Shown: positions 7,141-14,611 of the stretch, in pieces | Layout: every line of letters starts with the position of its first letter | How positions within the stretch are numbered: position 1 is the first letter of the stretch | Source of the DNA: DATDCY01 sp031406795 [NCBI: Candidatus Rokuibacteriota bacterium] | GTDB lineage: Bacteria > JAUVQV01 | Direction: 5' to 3' | Assembly: GCA_031406795.1 (NCBI GenBank) | Contig: JANOHV010000100.1 | Span: forward strand, 1-19,117 | DNA length: 19,117 bases | Program-made: the position numbers and the translations under genes | Notes under the pieces: generated by a model | Seen by the model: the letters and a program-made list of their open reading frames with translations, nothing else | What the model was told of the DNA's origin: nothing | Database searches by the model: none

Positions 7141-7668
7141 CGGGGCCGTGGCAGTGCTCGCACTGCACCCCGTCGAGTCGCCAGGTGCCGACGATCCCGG
7201 GGAGCCCGTCTTGGTGCCCCTCCGCGGCGTATCCCGTCGTATGGCACCGGCCGCAGTCGTAGGGGACTTTTTCCCCGGGCCGGAAGTCCACCCAGTGCCG
7301 GCCCTGGAGGTTGAACTGGTTCGCTCCGGGCCCGGATCCGCTCGACGTCACGAGATAGCCCTGCCGGTCGAGGAAAAGGGCCTTCCAGCGGAAACCGCCG
7401 ACGATGTAGGAGATATCGGCAGTCGTCAATCCCAGCGGAAGGGGGATGTCCCGCGCTTCGATGGCGCCGGGGCGATGCAGGATGCGCGCGTGGCCGGTTG
7501 TGACCAGTGCTCGAAGATCTCCCGGTGACAGGGTGCGCAGCCCGCGGCGCCAACATAATCCGACGCCTTGTCGGAGGCCGCGGAAGCCGGTGCAGCGAGG
7601 GCGAGCAGGAGACACATTCCGGCCAGAATCCATCGCACCGGGCGAAATCCGCACGTTGTTCTGTCCAT
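7031..7668 (-). pseudogene. 5' part of the same multihaem cytochrome, split by two compensating frameshifts
   Basis: The gene starts at 7668 with GAGGAG upstream and a good signal peptide (LAGMCLLLALAAPASA), then a CAPCH haem site at residues 44-48 and REIFEHWSQ. Near 7498 the sense moves to another frame, where TGHARILHRPGAIEARDIP follows naturally; one missing base in CACAAC would explain it. That frame carries WVDFRPGEKVPYDCGRCHTT and VQCEHCHGPGARHA, two more haem sites. Between about 7085 and 7145 one extra base returns the sense to the original frame, which continues as the 3' part at 6160-7140. The rejoined protein would have seven canonical haem sites plus one degenerate one, and about 500 residues. 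The two opposite indels may be assembly or sequencing errors, or true decay; the sequence alone cannot tell. Confidence 0.78.
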
Positions 7669-7712
7669 AGTATCTCACTCCTCGTCGGGCAGCAACACGG
7701 GCACGGGTAGGC

Positions 7713-7726
7713 GCCGGTTATCCGGC
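7713..7726 (-). other. Small intercistronic hairpin
   Basis: A perfect 5-base stem (GCCGG/CCGGC) with loop ATAA on the minus strand, four bases after the stop of the small Gly-rich gene and before the multihaem cytochrome. There is no T tract, so it is not a classical terminator. It may mark mRNA processing or attenuation, but so short a stem may also be chance. Confidence 0.25.
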
Positions 7727-7730
7727 CTTG

Positions 7731-7949
7731 TTACTTCCGTTTCGTCATGACAACGACTCCCAGAATCACCAAGACAACGATGACGATCAGAATCAACCCG
7801 CCGGAGTTCATCCCCCAACCCCAACCGCCGCCCATCATGCCACCACCCTGGCCAGAGCCCATGTTGCCGCCCTGGCCAGTGCCCATCTGGGCGGAGGCAG
7901 GAATCCCGGAAAAGAACAACACCGTCAGCAACAACATCAATCTTTTCAT
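7731..7949 (-). CDS. Small Gly/Met-rich single-span membrane protein
   Basis: A 72-residue protein with a signal peptide (MKRLMLLLTVLFFSGIPASA, cleavage before Q21), a Gly/Met-rich linker (MGTGQGG, NMGSGQGGGMMGGGWGWGM), one hydrophobic helix at about residues 51-68 (GLILIVIVVLVILGVVVM) and a short basic tail (TKRK). The tail probably lies in the cytoplasm. The start at 7949 is chosen because GGAGG lies seven to eight bases upstream; an ATG six codons earlier overlaps that site. I do not recognise a named family. Its place between an outer-membrane protein and a cytochrome, and its Met and Gly content, suggest a metal-related or assembly role, but this is only context. Confidence 0.7.
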   Translation of the reverse strand: MKRLMLLLTVLFFSGIPASAQMGTGQGGNMGSGQGGGMMGGGWGWGMNSGGLILIVIVVLVILGVVVMTKRK

Positions 7950-8003
7950 CTCGTGCCTCCATTTCAACAGCCGCGCCCTGTCCGACCCAGGGCTTCCCGT
8001 GCC

Positions 8004-8015
8004 CCTGCATGCAGG
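8004..8015. repeat. 12-base perfect palindrome in an intergenic gap
   Basis: CCTGCATGCAGG sits between the outer-membrane barrel gene (stop 8025) and the small membrane protein (start 7949). Extended to 18 bases it remains nearly symmetrical, with one mismatched pair. It could be an operator or a small RNA hairpin with a CAUG loop; there is no T run for termination. Confidence 0.3.
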
Positions 8016-8024
8016 AGCCTTCGT

Positions 8025-8774
8025 CTACAACCAGCGAACGACCCCGAGGAATACCCCGAAGGCCGGTCCGCCGTCGTTCAAGCCGATGGTCATGCCTCCG
8101 GTGAGAGCGTAATCCTTGCTGAGGAGATGAAACGCCCCGAGACTCGCCTCGAGCGGGTCCTTGGCATTTGAAACAGTCGCTCCCCGGCCTTCCAGCGATA
8201 CAAAGACGTTCGTCATGCCGAAGACTTTCGAGACGCCGATGCCGGCGAGCGGGATGTCATCGTATGAGGTGCCGGAGGGATCGCCGGTGACGATATACCC
8301 CCCCGTCAAAGAGAACTTCAGACCCCTGAGACGCTGGTGGAAGCCGGCGAAGACTCCGTAATCCGTCTGGCCGGTGCCAAGACCATTCGCCTCATCGGCT
8401 GTTGGCAGTTTCACCGCCGCAGAGCCGCTGACGGAAAACCCGCCGCGGGACTCCGACAGCAGGACCGCTCCGGCCCGCACAACGACATCCCCCAAACCGG
8501 TTTCCGTGGCGCTTGAGCCACCGGTCTTCTGCGTGAGGGAAAGCAGCGGCGTGGTAACGCTTGCGCTGTACCGCGGCGAGACGTACCCGAGAGTCGGCGA
8601 AAGGGAGATGAGGCTGGATGTCGTCGGGGTGCCGAAATCGCCGGTCTTGTATCCGGCGTCGAGCTCCAGATAGCCGCGGCCATCCAGAGCCCGAGCCGCA
8701 CCAGGTGAGAGAATCCCAAAGAGCACGAAAACAACCGCAGAGACCGCCAGGACTCCTCTCGCCAGGGGAACCAT
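8025..8774 (-). CDS. Outer-membrane beta-barrel protein
   Basis: A 249-residue protein with a signal peptide (LAVSAVVFVLFGILSPGAARA) and then alternating strands typical of an outer-membrane barrel: GYLELDAGYKTGDFG, LSPTLGYVSPRYSASVTTPL, GLGDVVVRAGAVL, FSVSGSAAVKLPT, TDYGVFAGFHQRL, FSLTGGYIVTGD, TNVFVSLEGRG, YALTGGMTIGLNDGG and FGVFLGVVRWL at the end. The GLGDV and VKLPT motifs recall the MetA-pathway phenol-degradation and similar transporter-like barrels; the substrate cannot be read. It begins directly at the stop of the Met-rich gene (TAATG overlap), so the two are translationally coupled. This pairing suggests an envelope copper-handling unit, by context only. Confidence 0.72.
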   Translation of the reverse strand: MVPLARGVLAVSAVVFVLFGILSPGAARALDGRGYLELDAGYKTGDFGTPTTSSLISLSPTLGYVSPRYSASVTTPLLSLTQKTGGSSATETGLGDVVVRAGAVLLSESRGGFSVSGSAAVKLPTADEANGLGTGQTDYGVFAGFHQRLRGLKFSLTGGYIVTGDPSGTSYDDIPLAGIGVSKVFGMTNVFVSLEGRGATVSNAKDPLEASLGAFHLLSKDYALTGGMTIGLNDGGPAFGVFLGVVRWL

Positions 8775-9208
8775 TACTTCCCCTGCTTGCTCAGGTCGTC
8801 CATCATCTGGTTCAGATTCTTCATCCGCGCCTGCATCGCTTGCATCGCCGCGGAATCCATCGTGCCCTTGGCCATGTGCTCCGACATCTGCTTCATCGTC
8901 ACGGACATATCGGCCATCCCCCCGGACATCTTCTGCATCCGGTCCATGGCCATCTGCCCTTCCATGCCGCGAGACATTTTCTGCATGACCTGGTCCATCT
9001 GACTCATCATCCCCGTCATGTCCCGCATCATGTCCTGCTGCATCATCGTCTGTCCGCCCATCATCTGCGAGGACGGCTGGGAGCCCATCATGCCGCCGCC
9101 GGAAGGCTGCTGCCCGCCGCCCATGCCGCCGCTGGGCATCATCTGGGCCGTCGCCACCAGGGCCGAGAAACCGATAATCGCCGCTGTTCCTGCAATGATT
9201 TTTTTCAT
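8774..9208 (-). CDS. Secreted Met-rich protein, probable periplasmic copper sponge
   Basis: A 144-residue protein with a signal peptide (MKKIIAGTAAIIGFSALVATA, cleavage near Q22). About 34 of the residues are Met, close to one in four. The first part is a flexible MMPSGGMGGG / GGGMMGSQPS region; from about residue 55 a long amphipathic helix has repeated Met pairs (MMRDMTGMMSQMDQVMQKM). Clustered Met is a known way to bind Cu(I) in the periplasm. I do not recognise a named family. The start at 9208 is supported by GGAG seven bases upstream; the ATG four codons earlier overlaps it. It shares a TAATG junction with the barrel gene and has its own promoter at 9271-9299, just behind the copper ATPase. 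Confidence 0.75.
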   Translation of the reverse strand: MKKIIAGTAAIIGFSALVATAQMMPSGGMGGGQQPSGGGMMGSQPSSQMMGGQTMMQQDMMRDMTGMMSQMDQVMQKMSRGMEGQMAMDRMQKMSGGMADMSVTMKQMSEHMAKGTMDSAAMQAMQARMKNLNQMMDDLSKQGK

Positions 9209-9270
9209 CTCGTTCTCCATTTTTGGGGTGTCGAACTCATCGCACTGTGCCCGGTCTTCCCGATCTTTCT

Positions 9271-9299
9271 ACTTTATCCGGCCTCCTTTCTCTGGTCAA
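9271..9299 (-). promoter_or_regulatory. Candidate sigma-70 promoter for the Met-rich protein/barrel genes
   Basis: On the minus strand TTGACC (9294-9299, five of six) is followed by a 17-base spacer and TAAAGT (9271-9276, four of six). It overlaps the end of the copper ATPase gene and lies 62 bases before the start at 9208. This would give the downstream genes an internal promoter within the copper block. Confidence 0.5.
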
Positions 9300-11563
9300 A
9301 CCCGCGCCCGACGCAGCCGCAAGGCGTTGCCGATCACCGACACCGAGCTGAGGCTCATCGCCGCGGCGGCGATCATCGGACTCAGCAGCATGCCGGAGAA
9401 GGGATAGAGCACCCCGGCCGCGATCGGCACGCCCAGCACGTTGTAGATGAAAGCGAAAAAGAGATTCAGTCTGATGTTCGCCATAGTCGCCCGGCTCAGT
9501 CGTCGCGCCCGCACGATGCCGCGCAGGTCGCCTTTGACGAGGGTCACGCCGGCGCTTTCCATCGCCACGTCGGTTCCCGTGCCCATGGCGATGCCGACCT
9601 GTGCCTGCGCCAGGGCGGGCGCGTCGTTGATGCCGTCGCCGGCCATCGCGACGACCTTGCCCGCCGCCTGCAGATTCTTCACCGCCTCGGCCTTCTGATC
9701 CGGGAGCACCTCGGCCAGCACTTCGTCGATGCCGAGCTTCTTCGCGACCGCCTCCGCCGTCACCCGGTTGTCGCCGGTCAGCATGACGATGCGTATCCCC
9801 TCGTCATGGAGTTGCCGGATCGCCTCCGGGGTGGTCTCCTTGATCGGGTCGGACACCGCCAGCAGGCCGGCGACCTTGCCGTCAACGGCTACGAACATGA
9901 CGGTTTGCCCCTCCGCCCGGAGTACTTCCGCCTGCTCGGCTAGCCCGCCGGGGGCGATCTGAAACTGTTCCAGGAGTTTGGCGTTGCCCAGAAGCACCGT
10001 GCGCCCGTCGACCATGCCGGCGACGCCCTTGCCGGTGTGGGAGACGAATTCGACGACCTCGCCCGTACCCGCGCCGCGCTCGCTCGCTCCGGCGACGATG
10101 GCGCTGGCGAGGGGATGCTCGCTGCCCTTCTCGACGCTCGCCGCAAGCCGCAGGAGGGTCGCCTCGTCCATGCCTGCCGACGTCACGACCTGCGTCACCT
10201 TCGGTTTGCCCTCGGTGAGGGTGCCCGTCTTGTCCACCACCAGGGTGTCGACCTTGCGCAGCGTCTCGATGGCCTCGGCGTTCCTGAAGAGCACCCCCAG
10301 CGTCGCGCCCTTGCCCGTTGCGACCATGATCGACATCGGCGTGGCGAGTCCCAGGGCGCAGGGGCAGGCGATGATCAGCACCGAGACCGCGGTGATCGAG
10401 GCGTAGGCCAGTCGCGGCTCGGGTCCCACGAAATACCAGACGAGAAAGGAGAGAGCGGCGATCGCAATCACGATCGGCACGAAATACCCCGAGACGACGT
10501 CGGCCAGCCTCTGGATGGGTGCGCGGCTGCGCTGGGCTGCTGCCACCATCTGGACGATCCGCGCCAGCAGGGTCTCGGCGCCGACCTTTTCCGCTTTCAT
10601 GACGAGGGTGCCGTTGGCGTTTACCGTGGCGCCGACCACTTTGTCGCCGGCGTGTTTCTCTACCGGGATCGGTTCGCCGGAAATCATGGACTCATCGATG
10701 CTGCTGGCCCCCTCGAGCACCTCGCCGTCCACGGGCACCTTCTCCCCGGGCCGGATCCGGAGCCGGTCGCCGACCTGCACGTGCTCGAGCGGGATGTCGG
10801 CCTCCTCGCCATTGTCGGAGAGTTTCCTCGCGGTCTTGGGCGCGAGCCCGAGCAGGGCCTTGATCGCGGCGCCTGTTCTGCTGCGCGCCCGCAGTTCCAG
10901 GACCTGGCCGAGCAAGATCAGCGTGACGATCACCGCCGCCGCCTCGAAATAACCGGGCACCAGGCCCGTGTGGGTACGCATGGCAACCGGGTACAGACCC
11001 GGCGCGAGGAGTGCCACCAGACTGTAGAGATAGGCGACGGAAACGCCGAGCGCGATCAGCGTGAACATGTTGAGGCTGCGATTGGCGACCGACTGGACAC
11101 CCCTGGCGAAGAACGGCCACCCTGCCCACACAACGACCGGCGTCGCCAGAATAAACTCCAGCCAGCCGAGGATCCCGCCGCCCACGACGGACTCGAGGGA
11201 GCGACCGCCGGGAATCATGCCGCGCATTGCGATCGCGACGAGAGGGACCGTGAGCACGGCACCGACGATGAAGCGCCGGCGCATGTCGCGATACTCCGCG
11301 TCTTCCTCAATCCCCTCCGCCGTTGCGCCCCGGGGTTCCAATGCCATCCCGCACTTCGGGCAGATCCCCGGCGCGGGCTGCACCACTTCCGGGTGCATCG
11401 GACAGACGTACTCCGTCCGCTGGGGGGTGGCCGGAGCCGGTTCTTTCGGCTCGAGGGCCATCCCGCACTTCGGACAGATGCCCGGCCCGTCCTGAACGAC
11501 CTCCGGGTGCATGGGGCAGGTGAACTGCCGAGGAGCTATCGTCGTTCGCCGCTCGCTCGTCAT
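9296..11563 (-). CDS. copA: Cu(I)-exporting P1B-type ATPase with two N-terminal heavy-metal-binding modules
   Basis: A 755-residue P1B-1 ATPase that moves Cu(I) (or Ag(I)) out of the cytoplasm using ATP. All key motifs are present: CPC in helix 6 (400-402), the phosphorylation site DKTGTLTEG (Asp444), SGEP of the actuator domain (295-298), SEHPLA (481-486), GDGINDAP (642-649), and the Cu(I)-specific YN (707-708) and MSLSS (736-740). The N-terminus has no HMA domain. It has two tandem modules of the type CPMHPEV...[12 protein letters not shown] (residues 16-39 and 54-77), a heavy-metal-binding domain with Cys and His ligands that often replaces HMA in such pumps. It starts 18 bases after the small His/Met protein stop, so both share the promoter region at 11841-11909. 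No strong Shine-Dalgarno precedes the ATG. Confidence 0.95.
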   Translation of the reverse strand: MTSERRTTIAPRQFTCPMHPEVVQDGPGICPKCGMALEPKEPAPATPQRTEYVCPMHPEVVQPAPGICPKCGMALEPRGATAEGIEEDAEYRDMRRRFIVGAVLTVPLVAIAMRGMIPGGRSLESVVGGGILGWLEFILATPVVVWAGWPFFARGVQSVANRSLNMFTLIALGVSVAYLYSLVALLAPGLYPVAMRTHTGLVPGYFEAAAVIVTLILLGQVLELRARSRTGAAIKALLGLAPKTARKLSDNGEEADIPLEHVQVGDRLRIRPGEKVPVDGEVLEGASSIDESMISGEPIPVEKHAGDKVVGATVNANGTLVMKAEKVGAETLLARIVQMVAAAQRSRAPIQRLADVVSGYFVPIVIAIAALSFLVWYFVGPEPRLAYASITAVSVLIIACPCALGLATPMSIMVATGKGATLGVLFRNAEAIETLRKVDTLVVDKTGTLTEGKPKVTQVVTSAGMDEATLLRLAASVEKGSEHPLASAIVAGASERGAGTGEVVEFVSHTGKGVAGMVDGRTVLLGNAKLLEQFQIAPGGLAEQAEVLRAEGQTVMFVAVDGKVAGLLAVSDPIKETTPEAIRQLHDEGIRIVMLTGDNRVTAEAVAKKLGIDEVLAEVLPDQKAEAVKNLQAAGKVVAMAGDGINDAPALAQAQVGIAMGTGTDVAMESAGVTLVKGDLRGIVRARRLSRATMANIRLNLFFAFIYNVLGVPIAAGVLYPFSGMLLSPMIAAAAMSLSSVSVIGNALRLRRARV

Positions 11564-11581
11564 CGAGAGACCGCCATCGCC

Positions 11582-11794
11582 CTAGTGATGCTGCTCATGC
11601 TCGGAGTTTGGCTGTGGCGCGGCGCCGGCCGGCGGTGCTGCCGCTGCCGACGGTGCGCTCTCGCTCATCCCCTGCCGGGCCTCGGGCGGGGACGGCGCGT
11701 CGCTGCCACTCATTCCCGTGCCCATCATTTGCGCCGACGCAACGCCGGGCGCCGCCAAGAGGACAACAACTGCTGCGAGCACATACCGTTTCAT
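11582..11794 (-). CDS. Small secreted His/Met/Pro/Ala protein upstream of the copper ATPase
   Basis: A 70-residue protein with a signal peptide (MKRYVLAAVVVLLAAPGVASA, cleavage before Q22) and a short, probably disordered tail: MMGTGMSGSD near the front, a Pro/Ala stretch, and NSEHEQHH at the end. The Met pair and the His-rich tail could bind copper. GGGGGA about seven bases upstream decides the start at 11794; an ATG 11 codons earlier lacks such a site. I do not recognise a family. As first gene of the copper operon it probably acts in the periplasm with the pump, by context only. Confidence 0.65.
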   Translation of the reverse strand: MKRYVLAAVVVLLAAPGVASAQMMGTGMSGSDAPSPPEARQGMSESAPSAAAAPPAGAAPQPNSEHEQHH

Positions 11795-11840
11795 CTCTAT
11801 CCCCCTTGTTGTCAGGGAAGACGGCACCCTACGTCTCTAA

Positions 11841-11856
11841 GGCATCAACTGTGCCA
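11841..11856 (-). promoter_or_regulatory. Candidate sigma-54 promoter for the copper operon
   Basis: On the minus strand TGGCACAGTTGATGCC matches the sigma-54 pattern: a perfect TGGCAC at -24, exactly ten bases between GG and GC, and ATGCC against TTGCW at -12. The expected start of transcription near 11830 leaves a leader of about 35 bases that contains the GGGGGA ribosome site. An NtrC-type regulator is encoded just upstream, which makes this more than a chance match. Confidence 0.5.
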
Positions 11857-11880
11857 TTGCCTGATCCGGATGAGGCGCGC

Positions 11881-11909
11881 ACTACACAACTGCTTGATAA
11901 GCTTTGCAA
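11881..11909 (-). promoter_or_regulatory. Candidate sigma-70 promoter for the copper operon
   Basis: On the minus strand TTGCAA (11904-11909, four of six) is followed by 17 bases and TGTAGT (11881-11886, four of six), 87 bases before the start at 11794. The spacer holds the GCTT-GAT-AAGC inverted repeat. It could give basal expression next to a sigma-54 promoter, or be a chance match. Confidence 0.3.
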
Positions 11910-11957
11910 TATTCAGTGCGGCCACAGGGAAAACCAGGGGGAAGCTCGGGCTCCACA

Positions 11958-11972
11958 GTCACATTTTGAGAC
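11958..11972. promoter_or_regulatory. Imperfect dyad, possible enhancer site for the NtrC-type regulator
   Basis: GTCACATTTTGAGAC reads as GTC-x-CA-TTT-TG-x-GAC, with one mismatched pair on each arm around the centre. It is about 100-115 bases upstream of the sigma-54-like element, the usual distance for enhancer-binding regulators. Only one copy is seen, while these regulators often use two, so this is weak. Confidence 0.25.
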
Positions 11973-12164
11973 GCTTGATCGGGTCCACCGCGTTTCAGAA
12001 TTTCCGAATCGGGGCCGGAATTCACAAGAAATTATTGGCATTCTTTCTGGGCGGCGTCGTCGAACCCGGGAATAGTTGTCTCGTAATTGAATTTCGGCTC
12101 ATTTGACACAACTGCACTCGCTGCAACCCCGGTCGCACAATGCCTCACGTCAGCGAACGCCCGA

Positions 12165-13223
12165 CTACGACGCGAGATCGTCGGGATCTCGCGCAGGCAA
12201 CGACGCCGCATCCTTGACCGGCCAGACGCGGAAGTACCTGCCCCCCTTTTGACCCACCCCGATCGCCCCTTTCGCCAGGTAGAGCGCCCAGGCCCAGTCC
12301 GGTTCGAAGACGCTCGTCGTCGACGACCAGTATTCCTCGTCGACACTGCGGAACGGGTGCGGCGCCGGCAGGGCGGGAGAGTGGCGGGCGCAGTCCACCA
12401 GGGATTCAAGTTCGTTGATGTTCGGTAGTCGCCAACCTTCGGACGTTCCAGCGTTGCGGTTGAGGGTCCTGACCGCCTCAAGCGCCTCCGCCCAAATGAC
12501 CGGCCCGCCGCAGAGGTCGGCATCACGCCTCCAGCAAAGCCCGGTCAGCAAATCGATGACCCCGTCCTCCGAAGTGCGGAATCTGGGATCGGGCCAGGGG
12601 CGCCCCAGGCGCAGTTCGCCGTCTTGTCCGGTCCTCTGGCAGGGCACCTCCGCACCCGACTCGTCGAAGCAGTGCTCTTGTCCGGTCCGCAAGACGACTT
12701 CCGTCTGGCCGCAAACCGGCCAGAGCAGGGCGAAGCGCTGCTTGTGCCCGTAGAACATCCGTGCTCCCGCGAGGTGCACATACCAGGCGAATGCCGGACT
12801 GATCGCCGCCGTGGTCGAGGTCCAATACCAACCCTGGAAAAGGTTGCGGAAGGGATGCCCCGCCGGAAGGGCCGGACGCGACTCCTGGTGACTGAGCAAG
12901 CTGCGCAACTCGCGCCGGTTCGGCACTCGCCAGTCGCGGCGGCCGAAAGCGGCATCCCGGTTCATCGCGGCTGTCGTCTCGAACGCTTCGTGCCAGCCGA
13001 CGGGATACTGTGCCGGATTGGCATCTCCAGACCAGGTTAGGCCGGTCAGGCAGTCCGTCACGACCTCCCCGTCCACGACAAAGCGGGGTTCGGGCCAGGG
13101 CCGGCCGATCAGAAGCTCAGCGTCCTGAGCGCTGCCGGGGCAGGAAATCTCCCGCCCGCCCGGGCTGTAACAGCGGAGCTGCCCCGTGCGGAGCAGGCAC
13201 TGAGGGTCCTGGGATACCTTCAC
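12165..13223 (-). CDS. Double DUF1566 (Lcl C-terminal-like) protein, copy B
   Basis: A 352-residue paralogue of copy A, about 80% identical by eye along its length. It has the same internal duplication: two units with RTGQ, GRPWPxPRF, LTGLxW, DWRVPNRREL or GWRLPNINEL, YWTST or YWSST, and a WPV end. The differences are spread evenly, with the middle of each unit most conserved (for example SLLSHQESRPALPAGHPFRN, nearly unchanged in A). It has no signal peptide or membrane segment. The GTG start (13221-13223) overlaps the TGA of the response regulator gene by four bases (GTGA), so it is translationally coupled to the two-component system. It ends a three-gene operon and is followed by the copper operon control region. 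Function unknown; a signalling accessory is one possibility. Confidence 0.85.
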   Translation of the reverse strand: MKVSQDPQCLLRTGQLRCYSPGGREISCPGSAQDAELLIGRPWPEPRFVVDGEVVTDCLTGLTWSGDANPAQYPVGWHEAFETTAAMNRDAAFGRRDWRVPNRRELRSLLSHQESRPALPAGHPFRNLFQGWYWTSTTAAISPAFAWYVHLAGARMFYGHKQRFALLWPVCGQTEVVLRTGQEHCFDESGAEVPCQRTGQDGELRLGRPWPDPRFRTSEDGVIDLLTGLCWRRDADLCGGPVIWAEALEAVRTLNRNAGTSEGWRLPNINELESLVDCARHSPALPAPHPFRSVDEEYWSSTTSVFEPDWAWALYLAKGAIGVGQKGGRYFRVWPVKDAASLPARDPDDLAS

Positions 13224-14611
13224 GACTGAACTGTTTCGGGTGGCTTTCGCGGCAGCGAGAATTTCTCCATCCGATAAAGAAGCAGGTGTCGGGGTACCTT
13301 GAGCAGCTGCGCGGCGCGGCTCTGGTTCCAGCCACTCCTGCGCAGCGCTTCCAGGACGATAGCCTTCTCGGCCTCCTCCAGCGACAACCCCTCCTCGGGA
13401 AACGTGAACGAGAAACCCGAAGTGTCCTGTCCGGTCCCGGATGGGCGCGGGGCGCGGATCTTCTCCGGCAGGTCTTCGAGGCGGATGACGTCGGCATCGC
13501 CGAGCACGAGCAGGCGCTCGACGTTGTTCTCGAGCTCGCGCACGTTGCCCTTCCAGGGGTGGCGCTTGAGGGCGTCCATCGCCTCTCGGCTCACCGTGAC
13601 CTTCCGGTCCCCGCCGAGCGTCCGCAGGAAATGCGCGACAAGCAGCGGTATGTCCTCGGGGCGCTCTCGCAGGCTCGGCAGGTGGATCGGCACCACGGCC
13701 AGCCGATAGAAGAGGTCCTCGCGGAACCGCCCCTCGGCGACGTCGCCCTCGAGGTCGCGGTTGGTGGCGGCGATCACCCGGGCCTCGAAGCGCAGTGCGC
13801 CGTTGCCGCCCACCGGCGTGAACTCCCGCTCCTGCAGCGCGCGCAGCAGTTTTGCCTGCAGCTCGACGGGCAGGTCCGCGATCTCGTCGAGCAACAGGGT
13901 GCCGCTCCCGGCCTCTTCGAAGCGCCCCATCTTGTCGCGCACGGCGCCGGTGAAGGCGCCTTTTTTGTGGCCGAACAGCTCGCTCTCGAGAAGCTCGCGC
14001 GGAATCGCGGCGCAGTTGACGGCCACGAACGGCTTGTCGGCCCGCAGGCTCCGGTAGTGAATGGCCTTGGCGACGAGTTCCTTGCCGGTGCCGCTCTCCC
14101 CGGTGATCAGCACCGAGGCGTCGGAGTCGGCCACTTTCTCGATCACCCTGAACACCTGCTGCAGCAGCGGCGAGTCGCCGACGATGTTCCCGAGACCGTA
14201 CTTCTTCTCGACCTCGCGCCGCAGACGCGCGTTGTCGTGCTCCAGGCTCTTGAGCCGCAGCGCCTTGCGGACGGCGAGCGAGAGTTCGTCGCGGTTGAAC
14301 GGCTTGGCGACGTACTCGAAGGCGCCGGCTTTCATCGCCTCGACGGCCATCGCGATCGTGCCGAAGGCGGTGATGACGATGACCTGGGTCTCGGGGGAGG
14401 CCTGTCGCACGCGCCGCAGCAGGTCCATGCCGTCCATCCCCGGCATCTTGATGTCGGTGATCAGCAGGTCGACGCGCTCGGCGCCCAGCAGCGCGAGCGC
14501 CTTCTCGCCGGAGTCCGCGGTGAGGACGGCGTAGCCCTCCTTGGCGAGGTTGTACTCCAGCACCCGTCGCAGGCTCGCGTCGTCGTCGACAACCAGGATT
14601 CGTTCAGTCAT
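13220..14611 (-). CDS. NtrC-family sigma-54-dependent response regulator
   Basis: A 463-residue three-domain transcription activator. The receiver domain has the acid pair at Asp10/Asp11, the phosphoryl site Asp53 (LLITDIKMPGMDG), Thr81 and Lys103. The central AAA+ domain has Walker A GESGTGKE (171-178), the sigma-54 contact loop GAFTGA (218-223), Walker B LLLDEIADLP (Asp242/Glu243), ATNRD (282-286) and FREDLFYRL. The C-terminal Fis-type helix-turn-helix lies at about 414-452 (AIVLEALRRSGWNQSRAAQLL). It is typical in length for AtoC/ZraR-like regulators. It overlaps the kinase gene by eight bases upstream and the DUF1566 gene by four bases downstream. By location, the copper operon with its sigma-54-like element is the best target candidate; the stimulus is not known. 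Confidence 0.95.
   Translation of the reverse strand: MTERILVVDDDASLRRVLEYNLAKEGYAVLTADSGEKALALLGAERVDLLITDIKMPGMDGMDLLRRVRQASPETQVIVITAFGTIAMAVEAMKAGAFEYVAKPFNRDELSLAVRKALRLKSLEHDNARLRREVEKKYGLGNIVGDSPLLQQVFRVIEKVADSDASVLITGESGTGKELVAKAIHYRSLRADKPFVAVNCAAIPRELLESELFGHKKGAFTGAVRDKMGRFEEAGSGTLLLDEIADLPVELQAKLLRALQEREFTPVGGNGALRFEARVIAATNRDLEGDVAEGRFREDLFYRLAVVPIHLPSLRERPEDIPLLVAHFLRTLGGDRKVTVSREAMDALKRHPWKGNVRELENNVERLLVLGDADVIRLEDLPEKIRAPRPSGTGQDTSGFSFTFPEEGLSLEEAEKAIVLEALRRSGWNQSRAAQLLKVPRHLLLYRMEKFSLPRKPPETVQS

Larger units (their letters stand above)
11795..12164. other. Intergenic control region between the two-component operon and the copper operon
   Basis: No supported gene lies here. 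The gap separates DUF1566 copy B, which ends at 12165, from the first copper gene at 11794. It holds a sigma-54-like element (11841-11856), a sigma-70-like promoter (11881-11909) with a GCTT-GAT-AAGC inverted repeat in its spacer (11892-11902), and an imperfect dyad at 11958-11972. The rest is less GC-rich than its surroundings. No terminator hairpin with a T tract is visible after copy B. Confidence 0.6.

Noticed and set aside
10037-12106. A 689-codon open frame on the plus strand opposite the copper ATPase
   Set aside because: It lies antisense to a pump with every catalytic motif intact; its composition (His, Arg, Asp rich) is the usual shadow of a GC-rich gene.
3948-13223. DUF1566 genes as targets of a diversity-generating retroelement, because of the lectin-like fold
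   Set aside because: No reverse transcriptase or template repeat is seen, and differences between copies are spread evenly, not focused on adenine sites.
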